From NCBI GenBank assembly GCA_914767715.1, contig OU612065.1, positions 6,200,001-6,264,000 of the forward strand: a stretch of DNA of 64,000 nt, read 5' to 3'. The notes under the pieces are model-generated. The model was not told the DNA's origin. It saw only the letters and a program-made list of their open reading frames with translations, and made no database searches. Positions 45,601 through 58,717 of the stretch are shown here, in pieces. Position 1 is the stretch's first letter; every line of letters begins with the position of its first letter. The stretch comes from Membranipora membranacea (taxonomy: Eukaryota; Bryozoa; Gymnolaemata; Cheilostomatida; Membraniporidae). The position numbers were made by a program, and so were the translations under genes.

Positions 45601-47883
45601 TGATAATTATTTCCCTACTTGAGGACACCGACTTGCTCTCTTCAGCCTCTTCAGCGTTGTTTATATATAGGTGTTTGTTATGAATTAAAATGAAACATGA
45701 AACTCACCATAGAGAGTTATCAAAGGGAGACCCATAAAGTTATATGACTTACGGATCCCTTATCTATGTGGAGAAGATGAGCATATATACACAAACACAT
45801 TATCAAACCACAAAATACCAAACATCCAAAGATGTAGATTTGATCAGTGTTAGCACCAATGATCTCTTGTGTGTCACACTCACAACACACTCAGTCATAT
45901 ACTACACTCTACATACTCAATCTTTACTTCTTCTTTAGGAACATAAACTCATATATGTTGAGGCAGAGGAGCCTAAACCAACTGTTCCTGTTGAAAACGG
46001 CCTCGAGAATGGTGATAACGTTCACAATGATGAGTTTTATATAGAGCCTGAACCATTACGGGCAGCTCTTATATCTAAGGATATTATGGAGATCTTAGAC
46101 TCATATACTCCGGGTTCATTAGGCGAGTAGCGGGTACAGGCATGAGCATGTCACTAAGGTTTCTCTATTGAAAAGAGATTATGATATAAGAAAAATCCAG
46201 AGGGATTGTGTTACCTTGGTTCTTGTTATTATGGAATTTGTGACAGCTTACATATTGTTGGCAATCACTTTTGGCATGTCACACTGTCAATATGTGTATT
46301 GCAACATTGCCTGAGGTGAAAAGATAAATACTGGGTAACACAAAGTGTTATAATAGCCATGTTATAATATTGAGATGATAGATTAACCTGCAGAGACCTA
46401 AAATTAGTGATTATGAATCTGATTGCTGAATCTTGGCTTGTACAATTGCCCTGCTGCAATGTAACAGAACTCTTTTTACACATAGATATACCACCACTGT
46501 GGATTTTATATGTCATACTGAAGCACTCAAGTCACTGTGGCTTCGTTTTCTTTTTTGTAGAAGACAAAGTTAAACTTGTTCTAAATGAGAATTCCAAATT
46601 GAAGCGAGAGGTAAGACAACACTATGACAACCCCTCAGTTTAACTAAAGCTACAGAATGATTCATCAACAAAATATTGTTCCATCATAAATGGGAACTCA
46701 ACATCAGAATAATCTAAAAGCGTTTATCTATAATTATTACTCATCATTAGAGACTAAACATCATTTTGAGCTCGTCTGTAACTTGTGAGCAGCACTAGAT
46801 TCTGAGCTCATGTAATTATTGCCCATGTATTACGGCTCTGCTTGATTACTCTAATGTACTGCAATGTGCCTCCTGACCAATGGAGTCAACTTATTCATAT
46901 ATTTATTTTTGAAGCTGAACACAGTAAAAGAAGATTTGGACAGTGAACGGGAGCAGGCTCAAAAGCGACCGCAGAAGAGACCATCCGATGCACAAATAAA
47001 TGGGATAGATGTGACTTCTAATCCACAAGTTGTGGAATTACAACGAGAATCATCCAGACAAATCAGCGAATATAAACTTAAAGTTCAGAAAGCTGAGCTG
47101 GATATTGCAGCTTTGGAAAGCAGTGTAAGTTACGCATAATCAGTGAAACATCTACATCTGTACGATAGGGGATGATTACTCCAAGTCTCCAATCATCAGT
47201 GTAAATTCCATAGAGTATATTTTACCTCTATGGTGAATTCTTTTGTTCTGGTAATTTGTGAGAAGGTAATTGGATGTCATGTCATCAGTTGTTCTACCCT
47301 TTCTTTACAAGCAGTGTTTGGTTAATCGGGAATCGGCATCGGCAATCGGTAACTGATGAATACTTTCTGTTGTCAGGTTTCACGTTTAGAAGGCCAAGTA
47401 AAACGATATAAAGATATGGCTGAAGATTCAGAAAAGGCAGAAGATGATTTGAAAGCAGAAAAAAGAAAGATGCAGCGTGAGGTGTGTAAAATATCAATCT
47501 CAGTTTACACTCATGTTGTTTTTTTCAATGGTAATACTAGATTTGTAAAAACATGTTAACTGTCTCAGGAGTTGTCTGATTTGTCAGAAAATAAAAAAAA
47601 AAGGTTTATTGGAAACTATTAAATGAATCAGTCTTATCAATCTCTATAACAATCAGTCAATCTTAAAATGCCTGGACTGAAAATCTGCGTGTATAAATCA
47701 GTTACAGTTTTGTTGCTTAGAGAAACTTTGTACTTATTCTCATGTCCTGCTGTTTTGTAGCTGCGGGAGTCTCAAACACAAATTGAAGAGTTGGAGACTC
47801 AAAAAAGTCACTTACAAAATAGACTTGATAGAATAAGGCAGGCAAGGCGTGAAGTGTTGGGTAGTACTGACCCTGGTGCTTGA
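42675..47883 (+). CDS. LRRFIP2-like: LRRFIP-like (leucine-rich-repeat Flightless-interacting) coiled-coil protein
   Basis: Ten coding exons: 42675-42788, 42967-43053, 43696-43902, 44326-44430, 44827-44985, 45939-46122, 46561-46610, 46915-47124, 47377-47481 and 47761-47883. They total 1344 nt (447 aa). An in-frame stop just upstream fixes the start; an acceptor ends at 42645. The N-terminal [20 protein letters not shown] and [11 protein letters not shown] correspond to the conserved LRRFIP head. [20 protein letters not shown] begins the main coiled coil, and [20 protein letters not shown] through [10 protein letters not shown] matches the conserved C-terminal coil. LRRFIP proteins bind Flightless-I and act in Wnt/Dishevelled and MyD88 signalling. 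The exon 6 to 7 join needs a GC donor (TTAG|GCGAGT at 46122); without splicing there, translation stops at the TAG at 46127-46129. Orthologue 1 versus 2 cannot be resolved. Confidence 0.87.
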
Positions 47884-49581
47884 CTCATATTTATACTAGA
47901 GACAGTCCTCTCACGCAGCGGAGGGACCGGTAGTCTGTGGAGATTGAGGCCATGCATTTTGCTGTGCCACAAGATTTCCCCATACAGATTGGCTGAATGG
48001 TCACTCACATATACATGATGAAGAGAGTGAGAAGGTTTCTTCCAGTATGCTCTAAATAGATAACATATCCTACTATTCACCCACAAACCGCCCTGTAGTA
48101 TGGTAGTATCTCAGTAGTCAGTCTCGTCAATCATACATCCATGTTTGTCTGAAGATATCACATGTACGCCAAATCAACAGCCCATACCAGGACAAAACAG
48201 ACATTATGCATGTTATGCTTTGTACCACCCTACACCAATATCATATCTGCAGACAGACTATCCAGTGCAATTCTTTTTCTAATTAATTCTTTGCTGTATT
48301 CATGGACATACTAAGGATTAAAAATTTGGTCCATCATTTCTTACTAAGTCTTTTTGCAACACAATTTCAGGATGGTTGCCTGTCTGCTCGCTTTTTTTTC
48401 ACATTAGCACTGCAATGCATCTCAATCATGACTATCTGTAATGTACAGTTTTGCAATCTGTTATCATTACTTGGCTGCTGTTGATGTTTAAGTCAAACAC
48501 GCTTTATCCAAAATTGACTTCTAAATATTAGGGCACTACTTAGCTATCATCTCTATGCTTATAATTATTTTGATGCCGTATGTCTATTCAGTGTTGAGTT
48601 GTTGGACACATTAGCCATTACCCATTAAAAATGGTTGCTTTTTTCATGTATTGATAAATGATTTTGTATGGTTTGGAATTTTAAGAGCTGTATCCAGGAG
48701 TTTTTAAGCATTCCTGGTTTGTTGGGTTGTTGCTCAAGCTCAAAAATAAACTTTTGAGAGAAAAGTTTTCACAAAATATATTTATTTAAGTGCTCAAACT
48801 GTGTTGAAGGTAGCGGTATTTCATTATCATGCAGATTCCCATCATGATAGGTAGGTGGGAATGCGGTTGAAATGCCACCATCAACCAGGGCAGAAAGACA
48901 CTTCCCCACAACAGACAGACTTGATTGCTCTTCATACCTAGACGATAGTTGACCCTGGGCAACTGACTATGTTTTCAAGTTGATTTTGAAAAGTAAGAAT
49001 AGTAGTATGTAGCATTTCCAAAGTAAAAACTAGCATGAGATACTAGCCATATTGCTCACATGTGATTTTTCAATTTTAATACCATCAAATGCTATCCACC
49101 ATGGAAGCGGGGAGTTGGGACCCAACAGTGATATATTCAGGGAACTTTGATGCAAAACAACGACTTGTCCTTTTTATGAGGTCTGTATTTCCTCTAAATT
49201 CCCCCTCATTGGTACTGCTTTATGTGCAAAACACTATGCTTACCACTTCTCAAACAAAACTGGTAGGGCTCTATTTAAATGACAAATAGCATTTCCTGTC
49301 AGCAGGGAGCTGACAGGAAAATCTATGGGAAAATCCCGTAGTACCTTATACAGTAGGAGTTGTCCTCACACTAAATCCAATTTCGAGAGTAATGTCTGAA
49401 AAATAGTGTTGCTCATTTACCTAGAACATTCGCGGTTATCAATCAAATTCCGATAATATTCAGTGATCTGTATTTCCGGACAATGACTGTAAGGTTCTTT
49501 CTCTTTGGAAAATAGCGACTAAGTTATCCCCTGGCCCGTTGCACGTCTTCTCTCTCGAATCTCACTTACTAAAGGAATAAA
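47884..49581. other. 3' UTR of LRRFIP-like gene and FKBP upstream region
   Basis: No supportable exon. An AATAAA at 48745-48750 is a candidate poly(A) signal for the LRRFIP-like transcript (about 860 nt after its stop). The last few hundred bases hold the FKBP promoter and 5' UTR; no TATA box is evident. Confidence 0.5.
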
Positions 49582-50655
49582 ATGGGAGTTGAAGTGGAAA
49601 CCCTCAAACCAGGAGATGGTAGGTTTACCAAGGCTTCTTGTGGTTTAGTTACATGACAGGATTTATTTATAGTTAGATAGACTAACTAAAGCATAGTAGT
49701 TGGACAAACAAAGGGCAGCCGTTCTGAGAGTGAGTGACTCACTGAGTGATCAGCAATTACTATGATTACTCCTTGATTGAATGATGAGTTCCTTTCGAAT
49801 TCAACTATACTACCATCCTATTGACACTGTGACAGAATGAGCCCTCATACTACATATTCATTCCCTGCCCGCCAACTGTTTCTTCCCTTCTGATGAAAAA
49901 AGGCAGAATTTTCTGATTGATTCAGTCCCAATTTTCTTTCTTAGGTGTTAGCTTCCCTAAAACTGGACAGAAAGTGCAGGTGCATTATACCGGTAAGTAC
50001 TATATTATTTTGAGAAATATGTGCAGTAAATGATTGATGTTAACATAATCATACGTTATTAAAGCAAGGAGCAATAGCGTTAAGTAAGTGCACATTTTAG
50101 CAGTTATATGTACGTGGAAACAATGGTGAGAGCTGACAAACTACCTCTATTTTGGTTTCAGGTACACTTACTGATGGAAAAAAGTTTGACTCATCCAGGG
50201 ACAGGAACAAACCTTTTGAGTTTGTGATCGGCGCTGGTCAGGTCATCCGAGGATGGGATGAGGGTGTCGCCCAGGTATTATATTCGTATATTATTTTGTG
50301 TGTGAATTTTCATGACATCACAAGATAGTCCTATTGATTAAAATCTAGGAAAGGTTTTTCCAAAGCGTATTAGACCGCCCATATGTAGCGAATTTTGAGA
50401 AATATACTCATGTTGATTGTTGACAAAGACCCCAAATGGGCAATGAAAACCCTAGATATATAGTGATGATTTGATTCCTGCATTAGCGAATATGATTGCA
50501 ATCAAGTATTCTCTCTCCCGTTTCAGATGAGTATCGGACAGAGAGCAAAGCTAACTTGTTCACCAGATTACGCTTATGGCGCCAAAGGCTACCCTGGAAT
50601 AATTCCACCCAACTCTGTACTTGTATTTGATGTAGAGCTCCTAGGAATGCATTGA
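49582..50655 (+). CDS. FKBP1A: FKBP12-type peptidyl-prolyl isomerase, complete
   Basis: Four exons, 49582-49618, 49945-49992, 50162-50274 and 50527-50655, give 327 nt and 108 aa, exactly the usual FKBP12 length. Active-site residues are all present: [33 protein letters not shown] (including the pocket Val-Ile and Trp) and DYAYG, followed by the closing strand [12 protein letters not shown]12 is a cytosolic prolyl isomerase that binds FK506/rapamycin and regulates TGF-beta type I receptors and calcium-release channels. The gene is convergent with the TXNDC11-like gene, 353 bp between stop codons. Confidence 0.96.
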
Positions 50656-51008
50656 GACATTGTCTTTCATACGAGTACATTTGAATGAGTCTTCATAACC
50701 TTTCTTTTACTAATCTTATATTGCTGCTTGACCTCATGCTGATCTTGAACCGCTCTAATCAGGTTTATCTGTAAACGTTCTCGTCACTTATTTAACTAAA
50801 ATATTTTCTACCTATGACTCTTTTACATTCAGTTGCAATGTGCTGTAGTTGCATCAAAAGTTTTATTTTGATTGCAGTAGAAAAAAGTTTTACATGACCA
50901 CCAACAAACCATAGTATGTGATAGTTTGAACAAAATTTGCTATAGTTCTTTTCTTTTAAGATTGTCTCGTCATAGACTTGATAAGTTATAAAAAAAAATT
51001 GGTGTAGT
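50656..51008. other. Convergent 3' UTRs of FKBP1A and TXNDC11-like gene
   Basis: No coding sequence. TTTATT at 50862-50867 (AATAAA on the minus strand) is a candidate poly(A) signal for the TXNDC11-like gene, about 142 nt past its stop. No AATAAA was found here for FKBP1A. Confidence 0.5.
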
Positions 51009-54000
51009 TCAGTATGACGGCTTAGTCAAGTTTAGCCTGGCCTTAAATCTTGTCAAATGATGACGGAGGTCTAGATTATAATAAATACAGCGATAAATTT
51101 TCCTAAGACTGAGCAGTTGAAGTTTGAGAGATCCCACGTTGTGGTGTATGACGGGGTGTAGTGACTCATATATCTGGTCATATTGTGTTTCTGGCCACTC
51201 ATCACGTGTGTAGGTCTCCAAATGTATTTGTAGTTGAGTTATTTTAGACCTCAGCTTCGGTATAATATGTTGAACTGGTGGAGTATGGCGTGATAATACA
51301 GTCTCTATCAAATGATTGACGCTTGCATACTGTATAACCTCTTTTAGTATGTCACCAACATCATTGAATGGAGTCAGCCGATGTGTGTGACCGCTGTAAC
51401 AGAAGAAACAAACCTAGACAAAAGTCATATAGAGTTATATTCTTGTTTAAGAATCGTGTCTCCATTTATCAAGGGTAGACAACTAGACAACACTGATGAA
51501 AAAGGAACAGCTATAACTGGATGCATTTCCAGTTAGCATAACGCAGAGTGGTAATGAGCAAGTTGACTTCAGCATGATGTGAAGTTAATGACATCAGCAA
51601 AGATAAGATGCCTCAGATTGTGAATAAGTATAGACAATAATTATATGCACAGCTGCTATGAGATACTTACTGTTGGATGAACATGGTGAAAGTTGGTACC
51701 TGAGATACGGAATATTTCCATGGTAATGTTTCAGCTGAGACGTCAAATCTGCAATAATTTTTCCAGTCAGTGTTAGTTAAGTTGTATCCTTTGACTTGGG
51801 ATCATCCAGTTTAATGACTGCAAACTTGGTAACATAAATAATGATGCAACTAACGCATTACCAGATGGTAAATCTTAAGACATCTGAGACAGTGTTACTT
51901 TTACCACAAAGCTATGTAATACAAACAAGTTGACACAGATTAGCAGGATAAGCCAGTAGTAATTCACCTGAGGAATTTGATTGAAGTGAGTCTACTAAGA
52001 TATCTAGATAGCGATATAAACTTGTGATGAACAGCTTTACAATGTAAGCACCATTTGGAATAGAAATACACCAAGAAGTCCTGTGAAAAGAAAGAACACG
52101 GAAGATGAGAAACACAACACTTTGGACATTGAATATGAATCCACCAGGCTGTGATGCAAGGAGATTGGCAAGGAAAAAACATGAAGGGACCAAAGTCAAT
52201 CCTGTGTCACATGTGTAAATTACATTGAGGTAAAAGAGGTGATTATTTGACTTGTAGTAAAGGGCTACCTATATTTACTCAACTCTCACAAGTTTATGTG
52301 TGGTTTACAACGGGATTGATTATTATGTCTGCATGCTGTTGGGTTCATAAACATATTTACTGAGGAGTTCATTATTTCGCTAGCATGGTTGGCTGATTAA
52401 ACAGTCCCCAACTTGCTGTTAAACCTCACTTTCACTCTCAGCGGAATAAATACATTATAACAACTACACATTGAATATAAATACCGGTCGATGCAGTGTC
52501 TCTATATATGTCACGAGTTGCCTGCTGTTGACGTCCATGATGAGATTATTGTTTCCATCAGGTTGTGTTTTAGAGTGTGAAACAATGTGATCTCGAGATA
52601 AATTTCCTGATGAATACTGCTCCAAAAACTCAACTAGAAAAAGATCACGGCATACATTTGTAGCATTGCATTGTCATCAATCAATTACAAACAAACAATA
52701 CATTACACAAATAATTCTATACCAAGGTTCATGTACTGACACATTGCAGTTTGCCCAGGCTCAAGTGAGCCGCGGAGCTGCTTTGATTGTTTGATTTGAC
52801 TTACCTATGTTTCTCTTATTGTAGGAACCTCTTAAGATGTGATGCGCTTCCTGTGTTAAGTCTATGAGGATAAGCTGAGGATATAATGTTTGATTTAGGT
52901 GCCTTAGCGAAGAGAGACGTATGCTTAATTCATTACACAATTTTCTGTCGACTGCTATAAATTTTGGTGTTGAGTTTTTATTGCATACAGTACTGTTGTT
53001 CGGAAGTCTGATATTGGCGATGCATTCCTCTGGGTGATTATTAGTGACAGGGAGAGGGGCACAGCCACGATGGTCATAAACAAAACCGTCAGTAAAGAAT
53101 CGCGAAGAGGTATGAGCCTTACAGCACACCTATAAAACAGAATGTGATAGATAGATATTCTTACACTAGTAGAAATGGATATTCAGATTTTTAAGGAAGT
53201 TGAGAGAATGCAATCGTACTAGATGCAGCTACCGTGATATCAGGCCAGTCCTTTTAATTCGGCATTCTAACTGCACCATTTTTTAAAAATACATACCTGA
53301 TTGAGTTGACTAGAGAAGAGGTAGGATGACTTATAAGAGTAACATGAGAGCTTGTCAGATGCTAACGCCGTCAGTCTGGTAGGATTAATACTGTCACATC
53401 CCTTACATGTACCACTACATGGTAATTGGTTTAAACACGCCTAAAACAGTTTGGGAGATAATATCAACACCATTCTCATAGCCTTGTTATGTTGCTGGAT
53501 AATGGTATAATTTATTAGGGAAAGTTTAAATGAGCTCTCATTCTTGTGTTTGGAGGGAGACATTAGAAGCTAGAAATCAAAGTATACTGAGAAATCATTG
53601 TTGATGTGAAAACACAATAATATTCAATGTTTGCTAAAAATTATGTTGCTTCCGCACATTCAGAAAAGTGGTGTTCCTTTCTAAAAGCCATCTCCTGTTT
53701 TATAGGGATGCGTGAAAGTGGGCGTCACTATTTGTCCTTTATCAGATCAGTGATGGCGCAAGCTAGGATTACATGTTACAACCTAAAGACTACCAACGTT
53801 TAGCAATGTTCCCAAACAAGCCATTATGAGTGCAATATGTAGTGTCATGATTTGACGAGGTCATTTCTTGTCATTGATCAAGATTCCCATTGCCTTGTAA
53901 ATGTATAGGTTACTGGATAGAGATGCTCATGGTAACACAATCCTTTGTCATAATCATTTCCTCACCCAATCTGAATTTGTTATATACAAACGGTCTTGGA

Positions 54001-57000
54001 GCAAGAATCAATTCATGTAGCCTGAGTATTTTCACAAGGAAGTTGATGTGACAACTAAAGGTAAAATTTTATAATTCAGGGGCACACATTAGGTACTTAG
54101 ATAAGTTTCACTCTCCCATTCAGAGCCACACAAGCTAATGACATGAGCTTGATGGCAGTGTGCTATTAGTAGCCAACAGTCCAAGTTAAGGCACCTAAAA
54201 TAACCAACTTTTTAAAATCAATTCGGGTTATGCCATCAAACAAATTTTTCTAGCTTATCTCTCATCGATAAGCTGAAACAAAGTATTTTTAAAGTGAGTT
54301 TTGATATCATAAGTACAAGAGCCCTGGCCTGCATAGATGCCCAGCTCCATGACCCCTTACTCATAGAAACTGAAGAACCCGGTATTTATTATTTCTGCGC
54401 TCATGTTAGTTGACTAAGCGCCGGGTCGGATACTGATAATATTGGCTTACCTGACACACAGAGTTACGATCAGCTACGGTATAACAGCATTGATCAATAT
54501 CACTGTCATCCAGCTCCGACCACTGCTGCTTATTGTGGCACATAATACACAGCGGATTGTCGTAGGGGTTCCTTGACTGTCTATTTTTAATTGATCCAAG
54601 AATCATCTGATTTATCTTTTGTTTGAGTTGATGCTCTGTAGTGTTACATGTGTAGTAGTCTAGCACAACCTCTCTCAACTACAAAATGAATTATTGAAAT
54701 GCATCCAACCTGACAATCAAAAACCGATTACACTGGGCATGGATGTGCATGGTTTGTTATAAGGTAAGACGCTAAACTGACAACAGAAGTATAGAACACC
54801 TGATATGTCATAATACTTGGTAGACCTTGGTCTTCCTGCCAAACTTACAAGATTGACATGTGTGTTGTGTTGTGAGCAGGCATCATATTCTGTCAGTAAG
54901 AGAACAGTAGGTCCTGACTGTAACGTCCGATATAACGCTGTACTCTTCCTTCCATTAGGGAACTTCCATTTCACAGCAGGCTACAATAAAAATATATTTG
55001 ACCGCTAAAAATCAAAATAAAAGACTGTGTTTTTTCTCATAATTCCAAAGAATAAAACAGTGGTTCTCAGGAAAAAGTGATTGATATTAAAATCAATAAT
55101 TCACAGCCTTTGCTCTCATATACTCATATATGCAAAAGCACATTGCTTACCTGAAGTTTATTTTTGTTGACCCACTTGTTGATTGCAGAAGAAGTAAAGT
55201 TACTCTCAGATGGATATGGCTGCAAAAGAAAGGCAATACATTCAGATGGAGCGGTATCGCAAACAAGACCGAGAATTATTGTGCTTAAACCAGTAAAAAA
55301 AGTCGAGTACATTGTAAATTGAGCCAATAAGATGAGATCATACGAAGCAGAGTTTCTATGATGCTGATGGAATCCTTTGGTAGCAACGTTGCCACATTCA
55401 TACAAGATGATGACATTGTATTGTGAGAATGTCATTACAAAATATCAAAATACCTACCAGATTATCTGTGATGCTCCTCACTAGCAGCAGAGGTTTAACA
55501 TCATTCATCTCAAACTCAGAAGCAAACTTATCATCTGACAAGAGACCGAACCGTACAGGTTGGATAAAATCTGTAAATTAACAACAATTTCCTAGTATTT
55601 TTAAACAAATTTCTCGTTAATCTTAAACAACTACTGCAGACAAATGGAAGCAGGGAGTATGGGACAAATTCCATGATGGGAGTGAATTTAGTTCTTATCA
55701 TAAGTTCAGAAGTTATGCCCTTATGGACATTAACACGACAACTCCAAATAACAGAACATTTTGTGTGATAATTTAGTTTCAGAATAAGTAACATATATGG
55801 ACTTCTGATCAGGTGAGTTTTCACATGGCTCATATTCACATTCACTCATTGCAGTAGCTGCAAAGAATTTCATTGGCTCAACCATGAAGCATGATCACTC
55901 AAGGACATCTATCAGAGGGTGACCCAAAGAGGTACTAGTAGAGATTTCTCATAAAAAGGATTCATTTGATTGGATAACATTGGCCAATCTGAGCTGTGTA
56001 AATATGAATCCTGCAACTTATTTATCCCGTATTTACAGGTCAGGCACTTTGACTTCTAAATTAGGTTTCAGACTTAATTCTAGTTTTCATGGAGTGCAAT
56101 TTGATTGTGGCCCAAAGGATATGTTTTACAACAGTTTACTAATTATTCTCACCTGCTTCTATGGAACGGAGGGAGGCATAATAAAACTGCTGGAAACGAG
56201 CCCCTGGTTCGTGACTAGACAAGTTGAAGTATCCAACAAGGGATGACTGAAAATATATGGAAAGAAATATTTCATTCTGACAAGCAAATGGGTTAAATAA
56301 ATAAGGAAATTCAGGTTTTATGTCCATAAAATATCCATCTTGAACAATCTACAATTGAAATGTCACTTAGAAACGAGTTTTGTTTCCAGGATTGATGAAC
56401 ACTTACCTCTTGAGAGGAGACAAAGCTGATGAGCTGGCTGGAGTTTGAAATATGAGTAATCGGATTTAGTAATGACTGGATGAAGCGCACCAAATAATTT
56501 GCTTTTTCAATACCTATAAAAACGAACAGATCATTAGGATACCAGAGAAGGTGTACATGTCAGCCTTACAAAAACTTCGCACAATTAGAGTGAAGGTAAG
56601 TAAAATTTTGTTGGTAAGTAGGAAAAGTCAAGTAGAACAGTCAATACACACTGTAATATACATGCTATCTAGCCGTGTCACGCAGATACGGGTTTTGGTT
56701 TTTTTAGTTTGTACACAACAAACCGAAAGAGCCAAAACCTGTGGCGCATGACAAGGCTACATGCTATCATTAACAAACCATTACCATGTGGTTCAAATCT
56801 CCTCAACTAGTCAATATTCACACAATGCTTCTTCCATGCTCCGAGATGGCTTGATCCTGCCTGATGCAGACATCACAGCAGCAGAATTAACATAATTTGT
56901 ATCTCAGCGCACATATTGCATTGACATTTTGTTTACAAAGCTCGGCTAGGCCTCATTGAATGATCTGAACTAACGTACAACATTTGTGAGATCTAAACTT

Positions 57001-58717
57001 GTCTACACATCAAATCGTCTAACTACATAATGGTATTTTCAATACTGCAACAAACAGAGATTCATTTTCAGACGAAGATAATATGATACATACCTGTGTA
57101 TGTGAATCCAAGGTCCATACCAGAGGCGTAGACATAGAACGATGGGTAACTATAAAACTTATATTTATCCTTACATTGGCTGTTAGGATGCCAACAATTG
57201 ATGGCAACAAAAGGAACCTGCAAAAAATAACACCTAGGAACTGTTATAGAGAACATGATTTAGAACGGAATGATGACCTGAGATCATGTAGAAAAGTATA
57301 TATCCTTTACACAATGAAGAAAGGTAAGAAAACTTATTGACAGATTGAATATTTTGCGGCCAATACTTTGTTGTGTACAGTTGTTATTTTTAGTAGAGCT
57401 ATTCAGGGGGGTCTTTCAATTAGAAACAGCCAAAATTGCAATCATATCACTCACTCAGTGAGTGAGTGATACCTGCTAGGGCTCTCGCTTTCAGATCACT
57501 CACTCAATGATGGAACTATATACATTCTGAGTGAGTGATTTGGGAGTGATTTTGTCTAATTGAAAGACCAAGTGAGTGATAATTTTGAGTGATGTGATAG
57601 TGATAACTTGCTTTAGTAATACATCGCTCTTTCTAATTGAAAGACCCCCCTGCTTCAGCAAAATTTAGACAAAAAACTATGTTGATTATCTGAGTGATTT
57701 GACCTGGAAGGCGCGCATACCACAGACATTGCGTCACATTTTGAACTGTTACCCTAGATCTACTCATGAAACAAACAGGATGTGATTTGAGTAGACTAGT
57801 CATATACTAGTTATACATATGAAGATTCTAACTCACCCTGGGATACATGATACGAGCTGCTTCTGCAAATTCATCTCTAGCTAGCATACACCTGGTAGAC
57901 CATGAGGCATAATACATCACAAACACATAGCCATACTCCTCCATGGCTTGAGCGGCGTACGCAAGCTCTCCTCTATACGAGTCAAACACAAAACTACTGG
58001 CAGGAAAGAATGGCTGTGGAGGGTGAGCCACCTGATATACTGTGTCAGGCCCGTCTGATGGTACACTGTTGGAAAATAGTTTTAAATTTTCATAGTAAAG
58101 CATCATAATCTCTCAAATCTGATGTGTATAAAATCTTATAATCATGTCTATAAGCAAATTAGAGTAGCATAACCCCAATTTGGCCACGTTCTACCGGCAT
58201 GTGCCAACTTGACACTAGCATTCACTAGTAACTACAACATCGCCATGAAGCTGTACAAATCAAAATATGATGGACTCATATATACCAGTGACTAGAACTG
58301 TTGAAACTGAAAGATCGCTCTCCTTCAAATTATGAGCTGAAATGAAGTTTACATAACCAGGTATTACCTTGTGACTGAAGAAGCTTGGGATCCATCCTTC
58401 GTTAATCCCAGCTGAGTTGATAAGGTAGGAATCAATGATACTGCCACATATACCAGGGTTATTGAAGTGAGCATTTTAGGTACTGTAAACAAGTTAGTGC
58501 AAAAATCATTACTCTCTGAAGGTAATTGGCTTTGCTCCTTTTGTTGACCTAAGCTAGTGGAATTCTCTGTAGTCTCCAGTTCATCTGTGTGCGTGTTTGA
58601 GTCGGACGATCTGCTTTCCGTGGAACTAGACTCACTGCATGATGAGTATTCCTCTTCTGTCAGGTCACAAACCTCATGTGCAGTGACCTTACTTGCAGAG
58701 GGAGTTATTTTGTTCAT
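51009..58717 (-). CDS. TXNDC11: TXNDC11-like ER thioredoxin-domain protein, complete
   Basis: Fifteen minus-strand exons: 58368-58717, 57837-58065, 57094-57217, 56407-56513, 56153-56246, 55458-55570, 55151-55219, 54849-54980, 54451-54678, 53297-53440, 52805-53129, 52485-52633, 51968-52080, 51671-51748 and 51009-51393. They total 2640 nt (879 aa) and all phases close. An acidic, Ser-rich N-terminus is followed by a membrane segment at about 82-100. The first thioredoxin-like domain has YYASWSTRC in place of a CxxC, then VPFVAINCW. A Cys-rich middle part follows. A second thioredoxin domain carries an intact WCLHC site (Cys699 and Cys702), then DVSAETLPWKYSVSQVPT, and a helical C-terminal region follows. 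This order is that of TXNDC11 (EFP1), an ER membrane protein tied to DUOX maturation and ER-associated degradation. A 90-bp micro-element and a foldback lie in its introns. Confidence 0.86.
56670..56759. mobile_element. 90-bp palindromic MITE with perfect 9-bp target duplication
   Basis: Starts TAGCCGTGTCACGC and ends GCGCATGACAAGGCTA. Left and right flanks are the identical 9-mer CATGCTATC (56661-56669 and 56760-56768). The terminal repeats run about 28 bp each way, with GGTTTTGG and CCAAAACC inside, and the core is again symmetrical (TTTGT...ACAAA). It lies in the intron between exons 3 and 4 of the TXNDC11-like gene. It is the longest copy of the TAGCC micro-element family here. Confidence 0.85.
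57404..57652. mobile_element. Foldback/MITE with 23-bp perfect terminal inverted repeats
   Basis: CAGGGGGGTCTTTCAATTAG plus AAA at 57404-57426 is the exact reverse complement of 57630-57652. The interior is built from repeated ATCACTCACT/AGTGAGTGAT units in both orientations, so most of the 249 bp can fold. It lies in intron 2 of the TXNDC11-like gene. The CAGGGG end resembles hAT-type termini, but an 8-bp target duplication is not visible. Confidence 0.75.
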
